NCBI RefSeq assembly: GCF_019443405.1
Contig: NZ_CP080376.1
Span: 2,108,001 to 2,172,000 of the forward strand
Length of the DNA stretch: 64,000 bases
Direction: 5' to 3'
DNA from: Brevundimonas sp. PAMC22021
GTDB taxonomy: Bacteria; Pseudomonadota; Alphaproteobacteria; Caulobacterales; Caulobacteraceae
Notes under the pieces: generated by a model
What the model was told of the DNA's origin: nothing
The model's database searches: none
The model's input: only the letters and a program-made list of their open reading frames with translations
Made by a program: the position numbers and the translations under genes
In this document: piece by piece, positions 54,187 to 62,860 of the stretch
Layout of the letters: every line of letters starts with the position of its first letter
How positions within the stretch are numbered: the first letter of the stretch is position 1

Positions 54187-54201
54187 TTAACGCCGCGCTA
54201 A
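54187..54201 (-). promoter_or_regulatory. CtrA-like box upstream of fliQ
   Basis: On the minus strand TTAG-N7-TTAA matches the CtrA consensus TTAA-N7-TTAA at seven of eight positions. It lies 48 bases before the fliQ start and 50 before the divergent folE start, so it could affect either. Confidence 0.6.
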
Positions 54202-54251
54202 CCGCTCAGCCGCCCCTCCCCTTCTTCGCGACGCGCGTCTATATCGCCGCC

Positions 54252-54824
54252 ATGACCGATCCAGCCGTCTCCGCCGAAGAAGCCGAAGCCGCCGTTCGCA
54301 CCCTGATCCGGTGGGCGGGCGACAATCCCGAGCGCGAGGGTCTGCTGGAGACCCCCGCCCGCGTGACCCGCAGCTACAAGGAGCTGTTCGCCGGCTACGA
54401 GGCCGATCCCCGGGCCTATCTGGAAAAGACCTTCGAGGAGGTCGGCGGCTATGACGAACTGGTGGTGCTGAAGGACATCCGCTTTGTCTCCTTCTGCGAG
54501 CACCACATGCTGCCGGTGGTGGGCCGGGCGCATGTCGCCTATCTGCCGACCGACCGCGTTGTCGGCATCTCCAAGCTGGCGCGCGTGGTCCAAGGCTTCG
54601 CCAAGCGCCTGCAGATTCAGGAAAAGATGACCTCGGACATCGCCAAGGCGATCCAGGACGTCCTGCGTCCGCAAGGCGTCGGCGTGGTGATCGAGGCCGA
54701 ACACAGCTGCATGACCCTGCGCGGCGTCAACGTGCCGGGCGCCAGCCTGTCGACCTCGTGCCTGCTGGGCGTGCTGCGCGACGATCCCCGCACCCGCGAG
54801 GAGTTCCTGCGCCTGGTGCGCTGA
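54252..54824 (+). CDS. folE: GTP cyclohydrolase I
   Basis: The 190-residue enzyme makes dihydroneopterin triphosphate from GTP for folate. Zinc ligands and active-site residues show in FVSFCEHHMLPVVGRAHVAY, and the end has EAEHSCMTLRGV with the second cysteine. The start is ATG 54252; frames further upstream are rejected. It diverges from fliQ. Confidence 0.95.
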   Translation: MTDPAVSAEEAEAAVRTLIRWAGDNPEREGLLETPARVTRSYKELFAGYEADPRAYLEKTFEEVGGYDELVVLKDIRFVSFCEHHMLPVVGRAHVAYLPTDRVVGISKLARVVQGFAKRLQIQEKMTSDIAKAIQDVLRPQGVGVVIEAEHSCMTLRGVNVPGASLSTSCLLGVLRDDPRTREEFLRLVR

Positions 54825-54879
54825 GGCGGAGCCTGACGGCCCGGCTCTTGCGACGGCGAGGCCTCAAGGAGCGCACGCC

Positions 54880-56034
54880 ATGCCCTGGGCCGCCGTCATG
54901 ACCCGAAACGACACAACCCCCATCGCGCGCGGGGGCTGGCTCGACGCGCTGCGTTTCATCGTGGCCTCGCTGATCATCCTGCACCACTTCCAGGCCTCGG
55001 CGCCCGTGCCGCTGGCGGAAGGCCTGCACCCGGTGTTCGAGCGGGGCGGCTTTCTGCTGACCAACTTCTTTCTGATCGACTCCGGCTATGTGCTGATGCG
55101 GGTCTATGGCGGCCCTGTCCTGGGCGGCCGGATGTCGGCGGGCGACTTCTTTCTGAAGCGTGTGCTGCGGGTCGCGCCGGCCCACCTGATCATGGGGCTG
55201 TCGCTTGTCGCCCTGGTCGTCGCAGGCACCGCGCTGGGCGCGCCTCCGACCCATCCGGAATGGTTCGCCTGGGATCAGCTGCCGGCGCAGCTGCTGCTGG
55301 TCCAGTCGTTCGGCGTGCATGGCGGCCTGGGCTGGAATGCGCCGTCCTGGTCGATCTCGGCCCTGATCGGCTGCTATCTGTGCTTTCCCTGGATCATCCG
55401 GGGCCTGATGCGGATGCGCCCTTGGGCGGCGCTGCTGCTGGGCGTCGTCGCCTATCTGGTGGCCAATGAGATCACCTGGGCGCTGCTGGGCTTCCCCGTC
55501 TACCAGATGCCGATGCGCTTCGGCTTCATCCGCGCCCTGCCGCTGTTCTTTCTGGGCATGTGCCTGGCATGGTTCGCGCAAAAGGTCTGGATCTCGCCGC
55601 GCCTGGCCGGCTGGGCGGGCGTGCTGGCGGCCGTGGCGCTGGCAGGCGTTCAGCATTTCGACAAGCACGCGCTCGCGTCTCTGTTCTTTATCTCGATCAT
55701 CATCCTGGCGGCCGGGGCCGTTCCGGTGACGCGGCCGTCGCGGTTGATCGAGAAGACGGCGGTGGTGTCCTTTTCCATGTTCATCACCAACGAGGTGGTG
55801 CGCATCGCCTGGTTCGGCGGCGCGGGCGTCGCGGCCAGTCGCCTGGCCCTGCCCGTCTCGGCGCAGTGGACGTTGTGGGGAATGGGCGTCGTGGCCGCCT
55901 TTGTGTTCGCCTTCCTGTTCCACCACTGGATCGACGATCCGATCCAGCGCCTGATCCGCAAGGGGCTGGCCGCGCGCGGCGGATCCAAGGCCGTCGCCGC
56001 CATGCCCCGGCCCGTGGTGTCCATCGACGGCTGA
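54880..56034 (+). CDS. Acyltransferase family 3 (OafA/YrhL-like) membrane protein
   Basis: The 384-residue protein has about ten membrane helices and the family opening LDALRFIVASLIILHHFQASA, with the conserved His pair region replaced by LHHF. The middle holds FLIDSGYVLMRVYGG and SWSISALIG. Such enzymes O-acylate polysaccharides, lipid A or peptidoglycan in the envelope. The adjacent sugar-phosphate transferase supports a polysaccharide role. AAGGAG lies eight bases before the ATG. Confidence 0.87.
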   Translation: MPWAAVMTRNDTTPIARGGWLDALRFIVASLIILHHFQASAPVPLAEGLHPVFERGGFLLTNFFLIDSGYVLMRVYGGPVLGGRMSAGDFFLKRVLRVAPAHLIMGLSLVALVVAGTALGAPPTHPEWFAWDQLPAQLLLVQSFGVHGGLGWNAPSWSISALIGCYLCFPWIIRGLMRMRPWAALLLGVVAYLVANEITWALLGFPVYQMPMRFGFIRALPLFFLGMCLAWFAQKVWISPRLAGWAGVLAAVALAGVQHFDKHALASLFFISIIILAAGAVPVTRPSRLIEKTAVVSFSMFITNEVVRIAWFGGAGVAASRLALPVSAQWTLWGMGVVAAFVFAFLFHHWIDDPIQRLIRKGLAARGGSKAVAAMPRPVVSIDG

Positions 56035-56080
56035 GGCCTCCCTCCTATCATTTGATGATGCGCCGCCCGCCCGCCAAAGG

Positions 56081-56095
56081 TTAACAGAACCTTAG
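56081..56095 (+). promoter_or_regulatory. CtrA-like box upstream of the sugar-phosphate transferase
   Basis: TTAA-CAGAACC-TTAG matches the CtrA consensus TTAA-N7-TTAA at seven of eight positions and ends 27 bases before the GTG start. Prediction only. Confidence 0.45.
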
Positions 56096-56122
56096 CAGGG
56101 CAACGGGCGTGGGGAGGCGGCC

Positions 56123-56773
56123 GTGAATATCCAAAGCTTCGCGGCGGGCGTGCAGCCCTGTGCGGTGACCGGCGTTCGATGCGCCGCGTCGGCGGCAGGC
56201 AAGCGCGCCTTCGACTTCGCCGCCGCCGCGCTGATGCTGGCTGTCCTTGCGCCGCTGCTTCTGCTGATCGCCGTCGTCATCGCCTCGGAAGGGCGCGGCG
56301 TGCTGTTTCGCCAGCGTCGCACCGGGCTGAACGGGCGTGTCTTCACCATCCTGAAGTTTCGCACCATGACCGTGGCCGAGGACGGCGGCGCCGTCACCCA
56401 CGCGCGTCCCGGCGACCCGCGCGTGACCCGCATCGGCGGGGTCCTGCGCGCCGCCAGCCTCGACGAGCTGCCGCAGCTGATCAATGTGCTGCGGGGCGAC
56501 ATGTCCCTGGTCGGCCCACGCCCGCACGCCGTGGCTCATGACCATCATTATGCGGCGCTTCTGCCGCGCTATCGCGAGCGGTTTGCCGTCCGGCCGGGCC
56601 TGACGGGCCTGGCCCAGGTGCGTGGCCTGCGCGGCGAGATCCGGCAGCTCGGCTGCATGGCGTGCCGGATCGAGGCCGACCTGCATTACGCCCGCCACTG
56701 GTCGTTCCGGACCGACCTGCTGATCCTGTGGCGCACCGCGCCGGCGGTGCTGTCACGCGTCAACGCCTGCTAG
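56123..56773 (+). CDS. Undecaprenyl-phosphate sugar-phosphate transferase
   Basis: The 216-residue enzyme of the bacterial sugar-transferase (ExoY/WcaJ-tail) family has a hydrophobic helix (about 33-53), the RRTGLNGRVFTILKFRTM core, ASLDELPQLINVLRGDMSLVGPRP split over two blocks, and the C-terminal RPGLTGLAQVRG. It starts a polysaccharide by transferring a sugar-1-phosphate to undecaprenyl phosphate. In Caulobacter, related enzymes start holdfast synthesis. GTG 56123 has GGAGG five bases upstream. It follows the acyltransferase gene. Confidence 0.92.
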   Translation: MNIQSFAAGVQPCAVTGVRCAASAAGKRAFDFAAAALMLAVLAPLLLLIAVVIASEGRGVLFRQRRTGLNGRVFTILKFRTMTVAEDGGAVTHARPGDPRVTRIGGVLRAASLDELPQLINVLRGDMSLVGPRPHAVAHDHHYAALLPRYRERFAVRPGLTGLAQVRGLRGEIRQLGCMACRIEADLHYARHWSFRTDLLILWRTAPAVLSRVNAC

Positions 56774-56779
56774 TGGCGG

Positions 56780-57418
56780 CTACTCCGCGTCCGGCTGCAT
56801 CGCCGGCGCGGTCGTGCGAAAGGCGTCCAGGTCCAGACACGCCGCCTCGATCGCGAGCAGGCGCGGCCAGCGGACCTCGACGCCGAACCGCCGCGCGTTC
56901 GCCAGCTGAGGCACGATCACGATGTCGGCCAGGGTCGGCCGGTCTCCGAAGGCGAAGGGCCCCGCGCCGCCCGCCAGCATCCGTTCGACCGCGTCCAGCC
57001 CCTCCTTGATCACCCAGGCGGCCCAGGCCTGCACCTGCGCCTCGTCGTGGCCCAGATCGCGCAGCCGCTTCAGCACCTTGAGGTTCTGGACCGGATGGAT
57101 GTCGCACGCGACCGCCTGGCCCACGGCCCGCACCTGCGCGCGCGCGACCGGATCGGTGGGCAGCAGCGGCGGCTCGGGATGCGTCTCGTCCAGATACTCC
57201 AGAATCGCCATCGACTGCGTCAGCGCGGTTCCGTCATTCAGTTCCAGCGTCGGCAACAGCCCCTGCGGGTTCAGCGCCAGATAGTCCGCCGACCTCTGCT
57301 CGCCCTTTCGCAGGTGGTGGAACACATCCGTGACCCCCAGTCCCTTCAGCGCCAGAGCGATACGCACGCGCCACGCCGCGCTGGATCGAAAATAGCCGTG
57401 CAGGATCAAGATCGCCAC
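56780..57418 (-). CDS. maiA: Maleylacetoacetate isomerase (zeta-class GST)
   Basis: The 212-residue protein isomerises maleylacetoacetate to fumarylacetoacetate in tyrosine breakdown. The motif SSAAWRVRIALALKG is visible; the Cys usual in SSCSxRVR is an alanine here. The GSH site includes NPQGLLPTLEL and LTQSMAILEYLDE. The start is GTG 57418 with no clear spacing; a TTG at 57409 with GGAAGG about eight bases upstream is a good alternative. No other tyrosine-catabolism gene is nearby. 57419-57586 holds nothing else I can identify. Confidence 0.87.
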   Translation of the reverse strand: MAILILHGYFRSSAAWRVRIALALKGLGVTDVFHHLRKGEQRSADYLALNPQGLLPTLELNDGTALTQSMAILEYLDETHPEPPLLPTDPVARAQVRAVGQAVACDIHPVQNLKVLKRLRDLGHDEAQVQAWAAWVIKEGLDAVERMLAGGAGPFAFGDRPTLADIVIVPQLANARRFGVEVRWPRLLAIEAACLDLDAFRTTAPAMQPDAE

Positions 57419-57586
57419 CTTCCGCCGAGACCAAGCCGACGGTCTCTTTCACCCAGATTAGCGACCCGGCAGCCCGCTTGCCACGCGACGATTTGATGAA
57501 GGATTGGCGATATTCCTGCGTTCCCGGAACAGCGTCCCATTGCACGGGTTCTGCGGTCAATTGTCTCACCCCGTGACAGGCCTCCC

Positions 57587-58678
57587 ATGAAGCTCTCATT
57601 GGCCAACCGCTACAGCGTGCTGTGGGTCGTCCTGACGGTCGCCGCGCTTCTCGTCTTCGACACATCAAGCGCGGTTGCGCAGCAAGCCGAGGGCGCCCCC
57701 GACATATCCTGGTGGGAAATCGGCCTGACGCTGACGGGCGGCCTGATCCTGTTCCTCTACGGCGTCAACCAGTTGGCCGTGCGACTGAAGGAGGTCGGCA
57801 GCGACAAGCTCAAGTCGGTGCTGCGGGCCAGCTCCAGCGACCGCGTGCGCGGCCTGGCCAGCGGCACGGTCGTGACTGTGCTTCTGGACTCCTCTTCGGC
57901 GGTGATCATCCTGGTGATCGCCCTGGTGGACGCCAACCTCATCCGCTTCTCGGCCGCGCTTCCCGTCATTTTGGGGAGCAATATCGGCACCACATTCTCC
58001 AGCCAGATATTCGCCCTGAACGCCGACTCGCTGGCGCCCATCCTGCTGGCCCTTTCCTTTCTCTCGACCCTGCTCGCCAAGAGCGACGGGGTGCGCAAGT
58101 GGTCCTGGGTGGTCTTCTTCCTGGGCATGGTGCTGTTCGGCCTCAGCGTCGTCGGTTTGGCGGTCGAGCCGCTGCGCGACGTCCCCGCGATCAAGGAATG
58201 GCTCGCCCGATTCGAGGCGCCGCTGCTGGGGGTCCTGGCCGGGGCCGCGGCGACGGCGGCCCTGCAATCGTCCTCGGCCATGATGGGTCTGATCATCGTC
58301 CTGGCGGGGGAGGGTTTGATCTCGCTGCCGGCGGGCCTGGCGCTGATGCTGGGCGCAGAGATCGGCACCTGCGCCGACACCCTGGTGGCGACGTTCGGCC
58401 GTTCGCGCGACGCGGTGCGCGCCGGCGTCTTCCATCTTCTGTTCAACGTCACCAGCGTCGCTATCGGGCTGATGCTGCTGGCTCCGCTGGCGCGACTGGC
58501 GACCTTCAGCGCCGGAGAGGTCAGCCAGCAGATCGCCAACGCCCACGTCGCCTTCAACGTGGGCGGCGCCCTGCTGTTTCTGATCTTCACGCCCTGGGCC
58601 GCGAAGGCGCTGGAGCGCATGATCCCGGACGGCGGAGCGCCGGCCGAACCCAAGCCCCTGGCCGCCGAAAGCGCCTGA
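57587..58678 (+). CDS. Na/Pi cotransporter family protein
   Basis: The 363-residue inner-membrane protein has a signal-like N-terminus (about 1-31) followed by about eight helices in two inverted repeats. Each repeat holds a serine motif: LLDSSSAVIILVIAL and ALQSSSAMMGLIIVL, as in the NptA/PhoU-linked group. It lacks the usual C-terminal PhoU-like domain of YjbB. It may transport phosphate with sodium or act in a related export. It lies upstream of tRNA-Gly, which is on the other strand. Confidence 0.9.
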   Translation: MKLSLANRYSVLWVVLTVAALLVFDTSSAVAQQAEGAPDISWWEIGLTLTGGLILFLYGVNQLAVRLKEVGSDKLKSVLRASSSDRVRGLASGTVVTVLLDSSSAVIILVIALVDANLIRFSAALPVILGSNIGTTFSSQIFALNADSLAPILLALSFLSTLLAKSDGVRKWSWVVFFLGMVLFGLSVVGLAVEPLRDVPAIKEWLARFEAPLLGVLAGAAATAALQSSSAMMGLIIVLAGEGLISLPAGLALMLGAEIGTCADTLVATFGRSRDAVRAGVFHLLFNVTSVAIGLMLLAPLARLATFSAGEVSQQIANAHVAFNVGGALLFLIFTPWAAKALERMIPDGGAPAEPKPLAAESA

Positions 58679-58738
58679 TCGCCGCCCTGCCGAAGACCCA
58701 GCCTCGAAACCTGGAAGCCGGTAAGCTGCTGAAATCAT

Positions 58739-58813
58739 TGGAGCGGGCGATGGGAATCGAACCCACGACATTCAGCTTGGGAAGCTGACGTTCTACCTCT
58801 GAACTACGCCCGC
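58739..58813 (-). tRNA. tRNA-Gly (anticodon CCC)
   Basis: On the minus strand the acceptor GCGGGCG pairs with CGCCCGC, the D-arm has GTTCAGAGGTAGAAC, the anticodon loop TTCCCAA gives anticodon CCC, the T-arm is GTGGG-TTCGATT-CCCAT, and CCA is encoded (58739-58741). The 75 bases fold into a full cloverleaf. Confidence 0.96.
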
Positions 58814-58842
58814 GCGCGGCGGCGACCATAGCCCGCGACGGG

Positions 58843-58875
58843 CAAAAGAAAAGGCCCGGCGGCGAGCCGGGCCTT
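58843..58875 (-). terminator. Rho-independent terminator of the second TraB/GumN gene
   Basis: Ten-base arms (58851-58860 and 58866-58875) with a five-base loop, followed on the minus strand by TTTTCTTTTG. Confidence 0.9.
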
Positions 58876-58895
58876 TGCGCAGGCGAGCGGTGCGA

Positions 58896-59879
58896 TCAGG
58901 GGGCGGGGCGGACGTCGACGCCCTTGGCCTCTAGCATCGACTGGACGCTGTCGGCGCCCGCCAGGTGAGCCGCGCCGACCACGATGAAGGCCGTGCCCGA
59001 CCCCTTCAGCAGGGTCTCGATCTGGCCGGTCCAGTTGGCGTTGCGGCGGACCAGCAGGGCGTCATAGGCGGCCGGGGCGTCGGTCTTCATCTCCTTGACG
59101 ACGATGCGGTCCAGCCCGTCCACGTCGCCGCCCGACCAGGCCGTCACCATGCCGTCCAGCAGGGTCACCGCCTCGTCGAAGTCTTCAAGCGTCGCGCGCA
59201 GGAAGTCGACCTGATCGGCTTCGGGCAGGCCCGCGAGGATGCGCACCTGCTCGTCGATGGTCTCGAATCCGTGGATCGGCTTGCCGGCGGCCTCGGCGCG
59301 GCTCTTCAGGATCAGCTCGACGCCCGACTGGGGATCGTAGCCGGCCTTGGTCAGCGGCGCGACCGACAGGGTCAGGCCGGCCAGCCATGGCCGCATGGGG
59401 TCCAGCGCCGCGCCGCTGGCGCCCACGGTCTTGGCGGCGGCGTCGAGGTCGGCGAACTCCTCGGCGGTCAGCAGGGTGGACAGGGGCGTCTGCGGCGACA
59501 GGCCGTGCTGCTGGATCAGCGGCAGGATGGCGGCCTGATCGTCGGGATTGCTGATCTCCATCCAGACGTCCGACGAGGCGTCAAAGGCGGCCTTGATGCG
59601 CGGCGTTTCCCAGGCGGTGGTGGGACGCAGCACATGCACCGAGCCGAACAGGTAGAGGGTGGAGTCCTCATCGCGCACCACCCAGAGCGCGGGACCGTCG
59701 CCCTGGACCTCGGCGGATTGAACCTCGGCGGATTGCGCGGCCGGCGCGGCCGGCGTCTGGGCGAAGGCGGGCCTGGGGACGGAGAACAGGGCGCTGAAGA
59801 CGGCCATGGAGACGATGGCGGAGGCGCCGGCACGGCTGACGTTGCGGGCGGCGGAGGCGAAAAAGGCGTGGGCGTTCAT
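58896..59879 (-). CDS. TraB/GumN family protein (copy 2)
   Basis: The 327-residue secreted protein has a long signal peptide (cleavage near residue 41, PAFAQ) and then a short direct repeat (QSAEV twice). The TraB/GumN opening is canonical: ALWVVRDEDSTLYLFGSVHVLRPT with the GSVH motif intact. The end VVGAAHLAGADSVQSMLEAKG with a second histidine is typical. It may be a metal-dependent peptidase; the function is unproven. The start is ATG 59879 with AAGGA upstream. Confidence 0.87.
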   Translation of the reverse strand: MNAHAFFASAARNVSRAGASAIVSMAVFSALFSVPRPAFAQTPAAPAAQSAEVQSAEVQGDGPALWVVRDEDSTLYLFGSVHVLRPTTAWETPRIKAAFDASSDVWMEISNPDDQAAILPLIQQHGLSPQTPLSTLLTAEEFADLDAAAKTVGASGAALDPMRPWLAGLTLSVAPLTKAGYDPQSGVELILKSRAEAAGKPIHGFETIDEQVRILAGLPEADQVDFLRATLEDFDEAVTLLDGMVTAWSGGDVDGLDRIVVKEMKTDAPAAYDALLVRRNANWTGQIETLLKGSGTAFIVVGAAHLAGADSVQSMLEAKGVDVRPAP

Positions 59880-59947
59880 GTCGCGGATCCTTTTGGACAG
59901 GCGGTTCAACGGTGTTGGATTTGTTGGTGAGCGATGGCGCGGCGGCT

Positions 59948-60145
59948 TCAGGCCGCTTCGTCCAGGAAGATGGACTCGATCGGCTGGTCGAAGACGCGAG
60001 CGATCTTGAAGGCGAGCGGCAAGGAGGGGTCGTAGCGGCCCGTTTCCAGCGCATTCACGGTCTGACGGGAGACGCCGAGTTGGTCGGCCAGAAAAGCCTG
60101 GCTCCAGTCGCGTTCGGCGCGAAGCACCTTGAGGCGGTTGTTCAT
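59948..60145 (-). CDS. Xre/PbsX-type helix-turn-helix regulator
   Basis: The 65-residue protein is a lone Cro/CI-type helix-turn-helix: NRLKVLRAERDWSQAFLADQLGVSRQTVNALETGRYDPS, here in two blocks. It probably represses the operon containing the membrane-protein gene upstream. GAGGAG sits directly before an ATG at 60151 and six bases before the ATG at 60145, so I choose 60145. It starts ten bases after the membrane-protein stop. Confidence 0.9.
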   Translation of the reverse strand: MNNRLKVLRAERDWSQAFLADQLGVSRQTVNALETGRYDPSLPLAFKIARVFDQPIESIFLDEAA

Positions 60146-60155
60146 GAACATCTCC

Positions 60156-60605
60156 TCACCGCCGCGCCCACCACCACCAGGCCCACACGATCGTGTAGCC
60201 AAGCAGCATCAGCCCCAGCATCATGACGGCGCCCATGGCCGCATAGGTCGCCGGCGTGGGATCGCCGATGGTCGGGATTTGAATGGTTGCGGCCTGCGGC
60301 AGGCGAGAAAGGACCACGCCGACGCCGCCGACCGCCATGCCGGCGGTGCCGCCCCAGTACCAGGCCGACTTGTGCGCCTCGCGCGCCGCTTCGTCGATGT
60401 TGCGCATCCACAGGGCGCCGACCCACAGGGCGCCGGCCATCAGGATGACGGTGGCGACGCTCATCGCGATCAGCAGCGTCAGGTTCAGCCCCAGCCCGCC
60501 GGCGGCCCCGACGATGCCCAACACAACGCCCGCCACCAGCGCCAGAACGATGAGCAGCAGAAAAGCCCCGATGGGCTTGATCATGTTTCTAAGTGCACTC
60601 GGCAT
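60156..60605 (-). CDS. Hypothetical membrane protein next to an Xre regulator
   Basis: A 149-residue protein with four hydrophobic helices (about 10-33, 38-66, 79-98 and 118-146) and no recognised catalytic motif. The last helix ends in a tryptophan-rich WAWWWWARR. GGAGG lies six bases before the ATG at 60605. The pairing of a small membrane protein and a PbsX-type regulator is common, but I cannot name its function. An upstream palindrome at 60627-60642 is a candidate operator. Confidence 0.7.
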   Translation of the reverse strand: MPSALRNMIKPIGAFLLLIVLALVAGVVLGIVGAAGGLGLNLTLLIAMSVATVILMAGALWVGALWMRNIDEAAREAHKSAWYWGGTAGMAVGGVGVVLSRLPQAATIQIPTIGDPTPATYAAMGAVMMLGLMLLGYTIVWAWWWWARR

Positions 60606-60626
60606 GACAACCTCCCTTGCCGTTAT

Positions 60627-60694
60627 GACAAGGAGGCTTGTCTCACGGCTCCGCAAGGAATGTCAAGCGTGCTTGCCACAAGGACAAGCACGCT
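60627..60694 (-). promoter_or_regulatory. Candidate operator/promoter of the membrane-protein/Xre operon
   Basis: A perfect inverted repeat GACAAG-GAGG-CTTGTC lies at 60627-60642. A minus-strand TTGACA (60661-60666) sits 17 bases upstream of the AGACAA at 60638-60643, so the repeat would overlap the -10 region. A longer palindrome with ten-base arms lies at 60666-60675 and 60685-60694. The last may double as an rmuC end signal. Confidence 0.5.
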
Positions 60695-60709
60695 GTTCAT
60701 CGTTGCGGA

Positions 60710-62137
60710 TCAGGCGTCGTCGCCGTCAGCCTCCAGGGCAAGCAGGTCGGAGGCGAGCGACGGCCGCGCGCCGCCGGTCAGGCCCGTGGTCTCGACGCCC
60801 TTCAGCTTTCGGGTCACGGCGCGGTGGCGCACGCCTACGTCGCGGACCTTGTTCTTGGCCTCGTCCAGCTTCTTGTCGACGGCGTCCAGCGCGGAGCCGT
60901 AGTCCTCGAAAGCCTTCTTGGCCTCGCCCAGCACCTGGGCGATGTCGCCGGCGTTTTTCTGGATGGCCAGGGTCTGGAAGCCCATCTTCAGGCTGTTCAG
61001 CGTGGCCGCGAGCGTGGTCGGCCCCGTCACCGTGACCGAGAACTCGGCCGACAGGGCGCCCGCCAGGCCCGGTCGGCGGATCACCTCCGCGAACAGCCCC
61101 TCGGTCGGCAGGTACATGATGGCGAAGGGCGTGGTCTCGGGCGGATGGACGTATTTGTCGCGGATGCTCTTGGCCTGGATGCGCAACGCCCGCTCCAGCC
61201 CCTTGGCGGCCGCCTCGACCGCAACGGGGTCGCCCGCGTCCTGCGCCGTCAGCAGCCGGTCGTAGTCCTCGTGGGGAAACTTGCAGTCCAGCGGCAGGAT
61301 CAGCCGTTTCCCCTCGGTCGCGCCCGGCAGATAGACGGCATAGTCCACCACCTCGCGGCTGTCGTCGCGCACCCGCACCTGCCGGCCGAACTGCTCGGGC
61401 GTCAGCATGTCGTCCAGCAGGGCGCCCAGCTGCACCTCGCCCCAGGAGCCGCGCGCCTTGATGTTGGACAGGGTCCGCTTCAGGTCGCCGACGCCGGTGG
61501 CCAGGCTCTGCATTTCGCCCAGGCCCCGGTGCACCGTGTCCAGCCGCTCTGACACCAGCTTGAAGTTCTCGCCCAGCCGCTCGGCGAGCGTCCCCTGCAG
61601 CTTTTCGTCCACGGTGACGCGCATCTGCTCCAGCTTGGTCTCGTTTTCCTTGCGCAGGGTCTCGAGGTTGCCGGAGACGACGACGCGGACCTTTTCCAGC
61701 TCCTCGCCCATGGCCTTGCGGCCCTCGACCTGCTGCTGGCTGAGCGTCTCGACCAGGCGGTCCACGGCGGCCTTGGTCTCGTTCAGGCGCTGGCGCTGGG
61801 ACTCGGCCAGGTCGTCCCCGGACTTCTTCTGCAGTTCGGCAAAGGCCTGAAGCCGCGTGTCGAAGTTGGTTGTCAGCGCGCCGATGCGACGATCCAGGCT
61901 GTCGGACAGGCCGTTCAACGCCTGCGACAGCTCCAGCCGCTGGGTCGCGGCCTTGGCGTCGAACTCGCCGCGCAGGGCGGCCATCTCGCGCGCCAGCGCC
62001 ACGGCCGACCGGTCGTCGCGGCCGGCCGCCTCGGCGATGCGGCCCGCTCGCTGGGCGGACAGGCCGGCCCACACGGCGCAGACGGCGGCGAAGGCCGACA
62101 CCAGCAGGACGAGGATCAGCAGCAGGTCGATCGGCAT
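60710..62137 (-). CDS. rmuC: DNA recombination protein RmuC
   Basis: The 475-residue protein has an N-terminal membrane helix (about 5-26), a long coiled coil (about 40-190) and a nuclease-like RmuC domain with SWGEVQLGALLDDMLTPEQF, DCKFPHEDYDRLL and IMYLPTEGLFAEVIRRP. RmuC limits recombination at inverted repeats. Length and motifs are typical. It stands between recR (upstream on the same strand, 120 bases away) and the membrane-protein operon. Confidence 0.94.
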   Translation of the reverse strand: MPIDLLLILVLLVSAFAAVCAVWAGLSAQRAGRIAEAAGRDDRSAVALAREMAALRGEFDAKAATQRLELSQALNGLSDSLDRRIGALTTNFDTRLQAFAELQKKSGDDLAESQRQRLNETKAAVDRLVETLSQQQVEGRKAMGEELEKVRVVVSGNLETLRKENETKLEQMRVTVDEKLQGTLAERLGENFKLVSERLDTVHRGLGEMQSLATGVGDLKRTLSNIKARGSWGEVQLGALLDDMLTPEQFGRQVRVRDDSREVVDYAVYLPGATEGKRLILPLDCKFPHEDYDRLLTAQDAGDPVAVEAAAKGLERALRIQAKSIRDKYVHPPETTPFAIMYLPTEGLFAEVIRRPGLAGALSAEFSVTVTGPTTLAATLNSLKMGFQTLAIQKNAGDIAQVLGEAKKAFEDYGSALDAVDKKLDEAKNKVRDVGVRHRAVTRKLKGVETTGLTGGARPSLASDLLALEADGDDA

Positions 62138-62257
62138 GGCGGCTCCGACAGGAAATCAGGCGAACGCCACGATTGACGAGGCTCTACGACGGACACGGTC
62201 GCACAGCTAGGCGTTCACCGTCCGTTCCTAGAGGGAGTCGCCCGGCCGTAACAGCCT

Positions 62258-62860
62258 TCAGGCGGGCCGGCGGGCGCGCAGGGCCTGGACGATGGTGCCG
62301 TCGTCCAGCCAGTCCAGATCGCCGCCGACCGGCACGCCGCGCGCCAGCGAGGTCACGTCCACCTCGGGGCCGCTGATCCGCTCGGCGACATAGTGGGCGG
62401 TGGTCTGGCCGTCGACGGTGGCCGGCAGGGCCAGCACCACCTCGCGCACGCCGCCGCCCCTCACCCGTCCGACCAGTTCGGCGATGCGCAGGTGCTCGGG
62501 CCCCACCCCGTCCAAGGCCGACAGCAAGCCGCCCAGCACATGATACTTGCCGCGAAAGGCGCCCGACCGCTCCATGGCCCACAGGGCGCCGGCCTCCTCC
62601 ACCACGCAGATCAGGCCGTTGTCGCGCGCCCCGTCCGCGCAGATGGCGCAAGGGTCGCGCGTGTCTGGGGCGCCGCACACCGAGCAAGACACCACCCGCT
62701 CGGCCGTCTCGGCCATGGCGGCGGCCAAAGGGACCAGCAGTTGCTCGCGCCGCTTCAGCAGCGCCAGCGCCGCACGCCGCGCCGAGCGGGGGCCGAGCCC
62801 CGGCAGCTTGGCGAGAAGGGAGATGAGCCGCTCGATTTCCGGCCCGGCGGATGCGGCCAT
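62258..62860 (-). CDS. recR: Recombination protein RecR
   Basis: The 200-residue protein binds DNA with RecO in gap repair. The N-terminal helix-hairpin-helix [20 protein letters not shown], the four-cysteine zinc site (CSVC and CAIC), and the Toprim domain ([32 protein letters not shown]) are present. The start overlaps the ybaB stop by one base. It is part of the common dnaX-ybaB-recR operon. Confidence 0.96.
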   Translation of the reverse strand: MAASAGPEIERLISLLAKLPGLGPRSARRAALALLKRREQLLVPLAAAMAETAERVVSCSVCGAPDTRDPCAICADGARDNGLICVVEEAGALWAMERSGAFRGKYHVLGGLLSALDGVGPEHLRIAELVGRVRGGGVREVVLALPATVDGQTTAHYVAERISGPEVDVTSLARGVPVGGDLDWLDDGTIVQALRARRPA

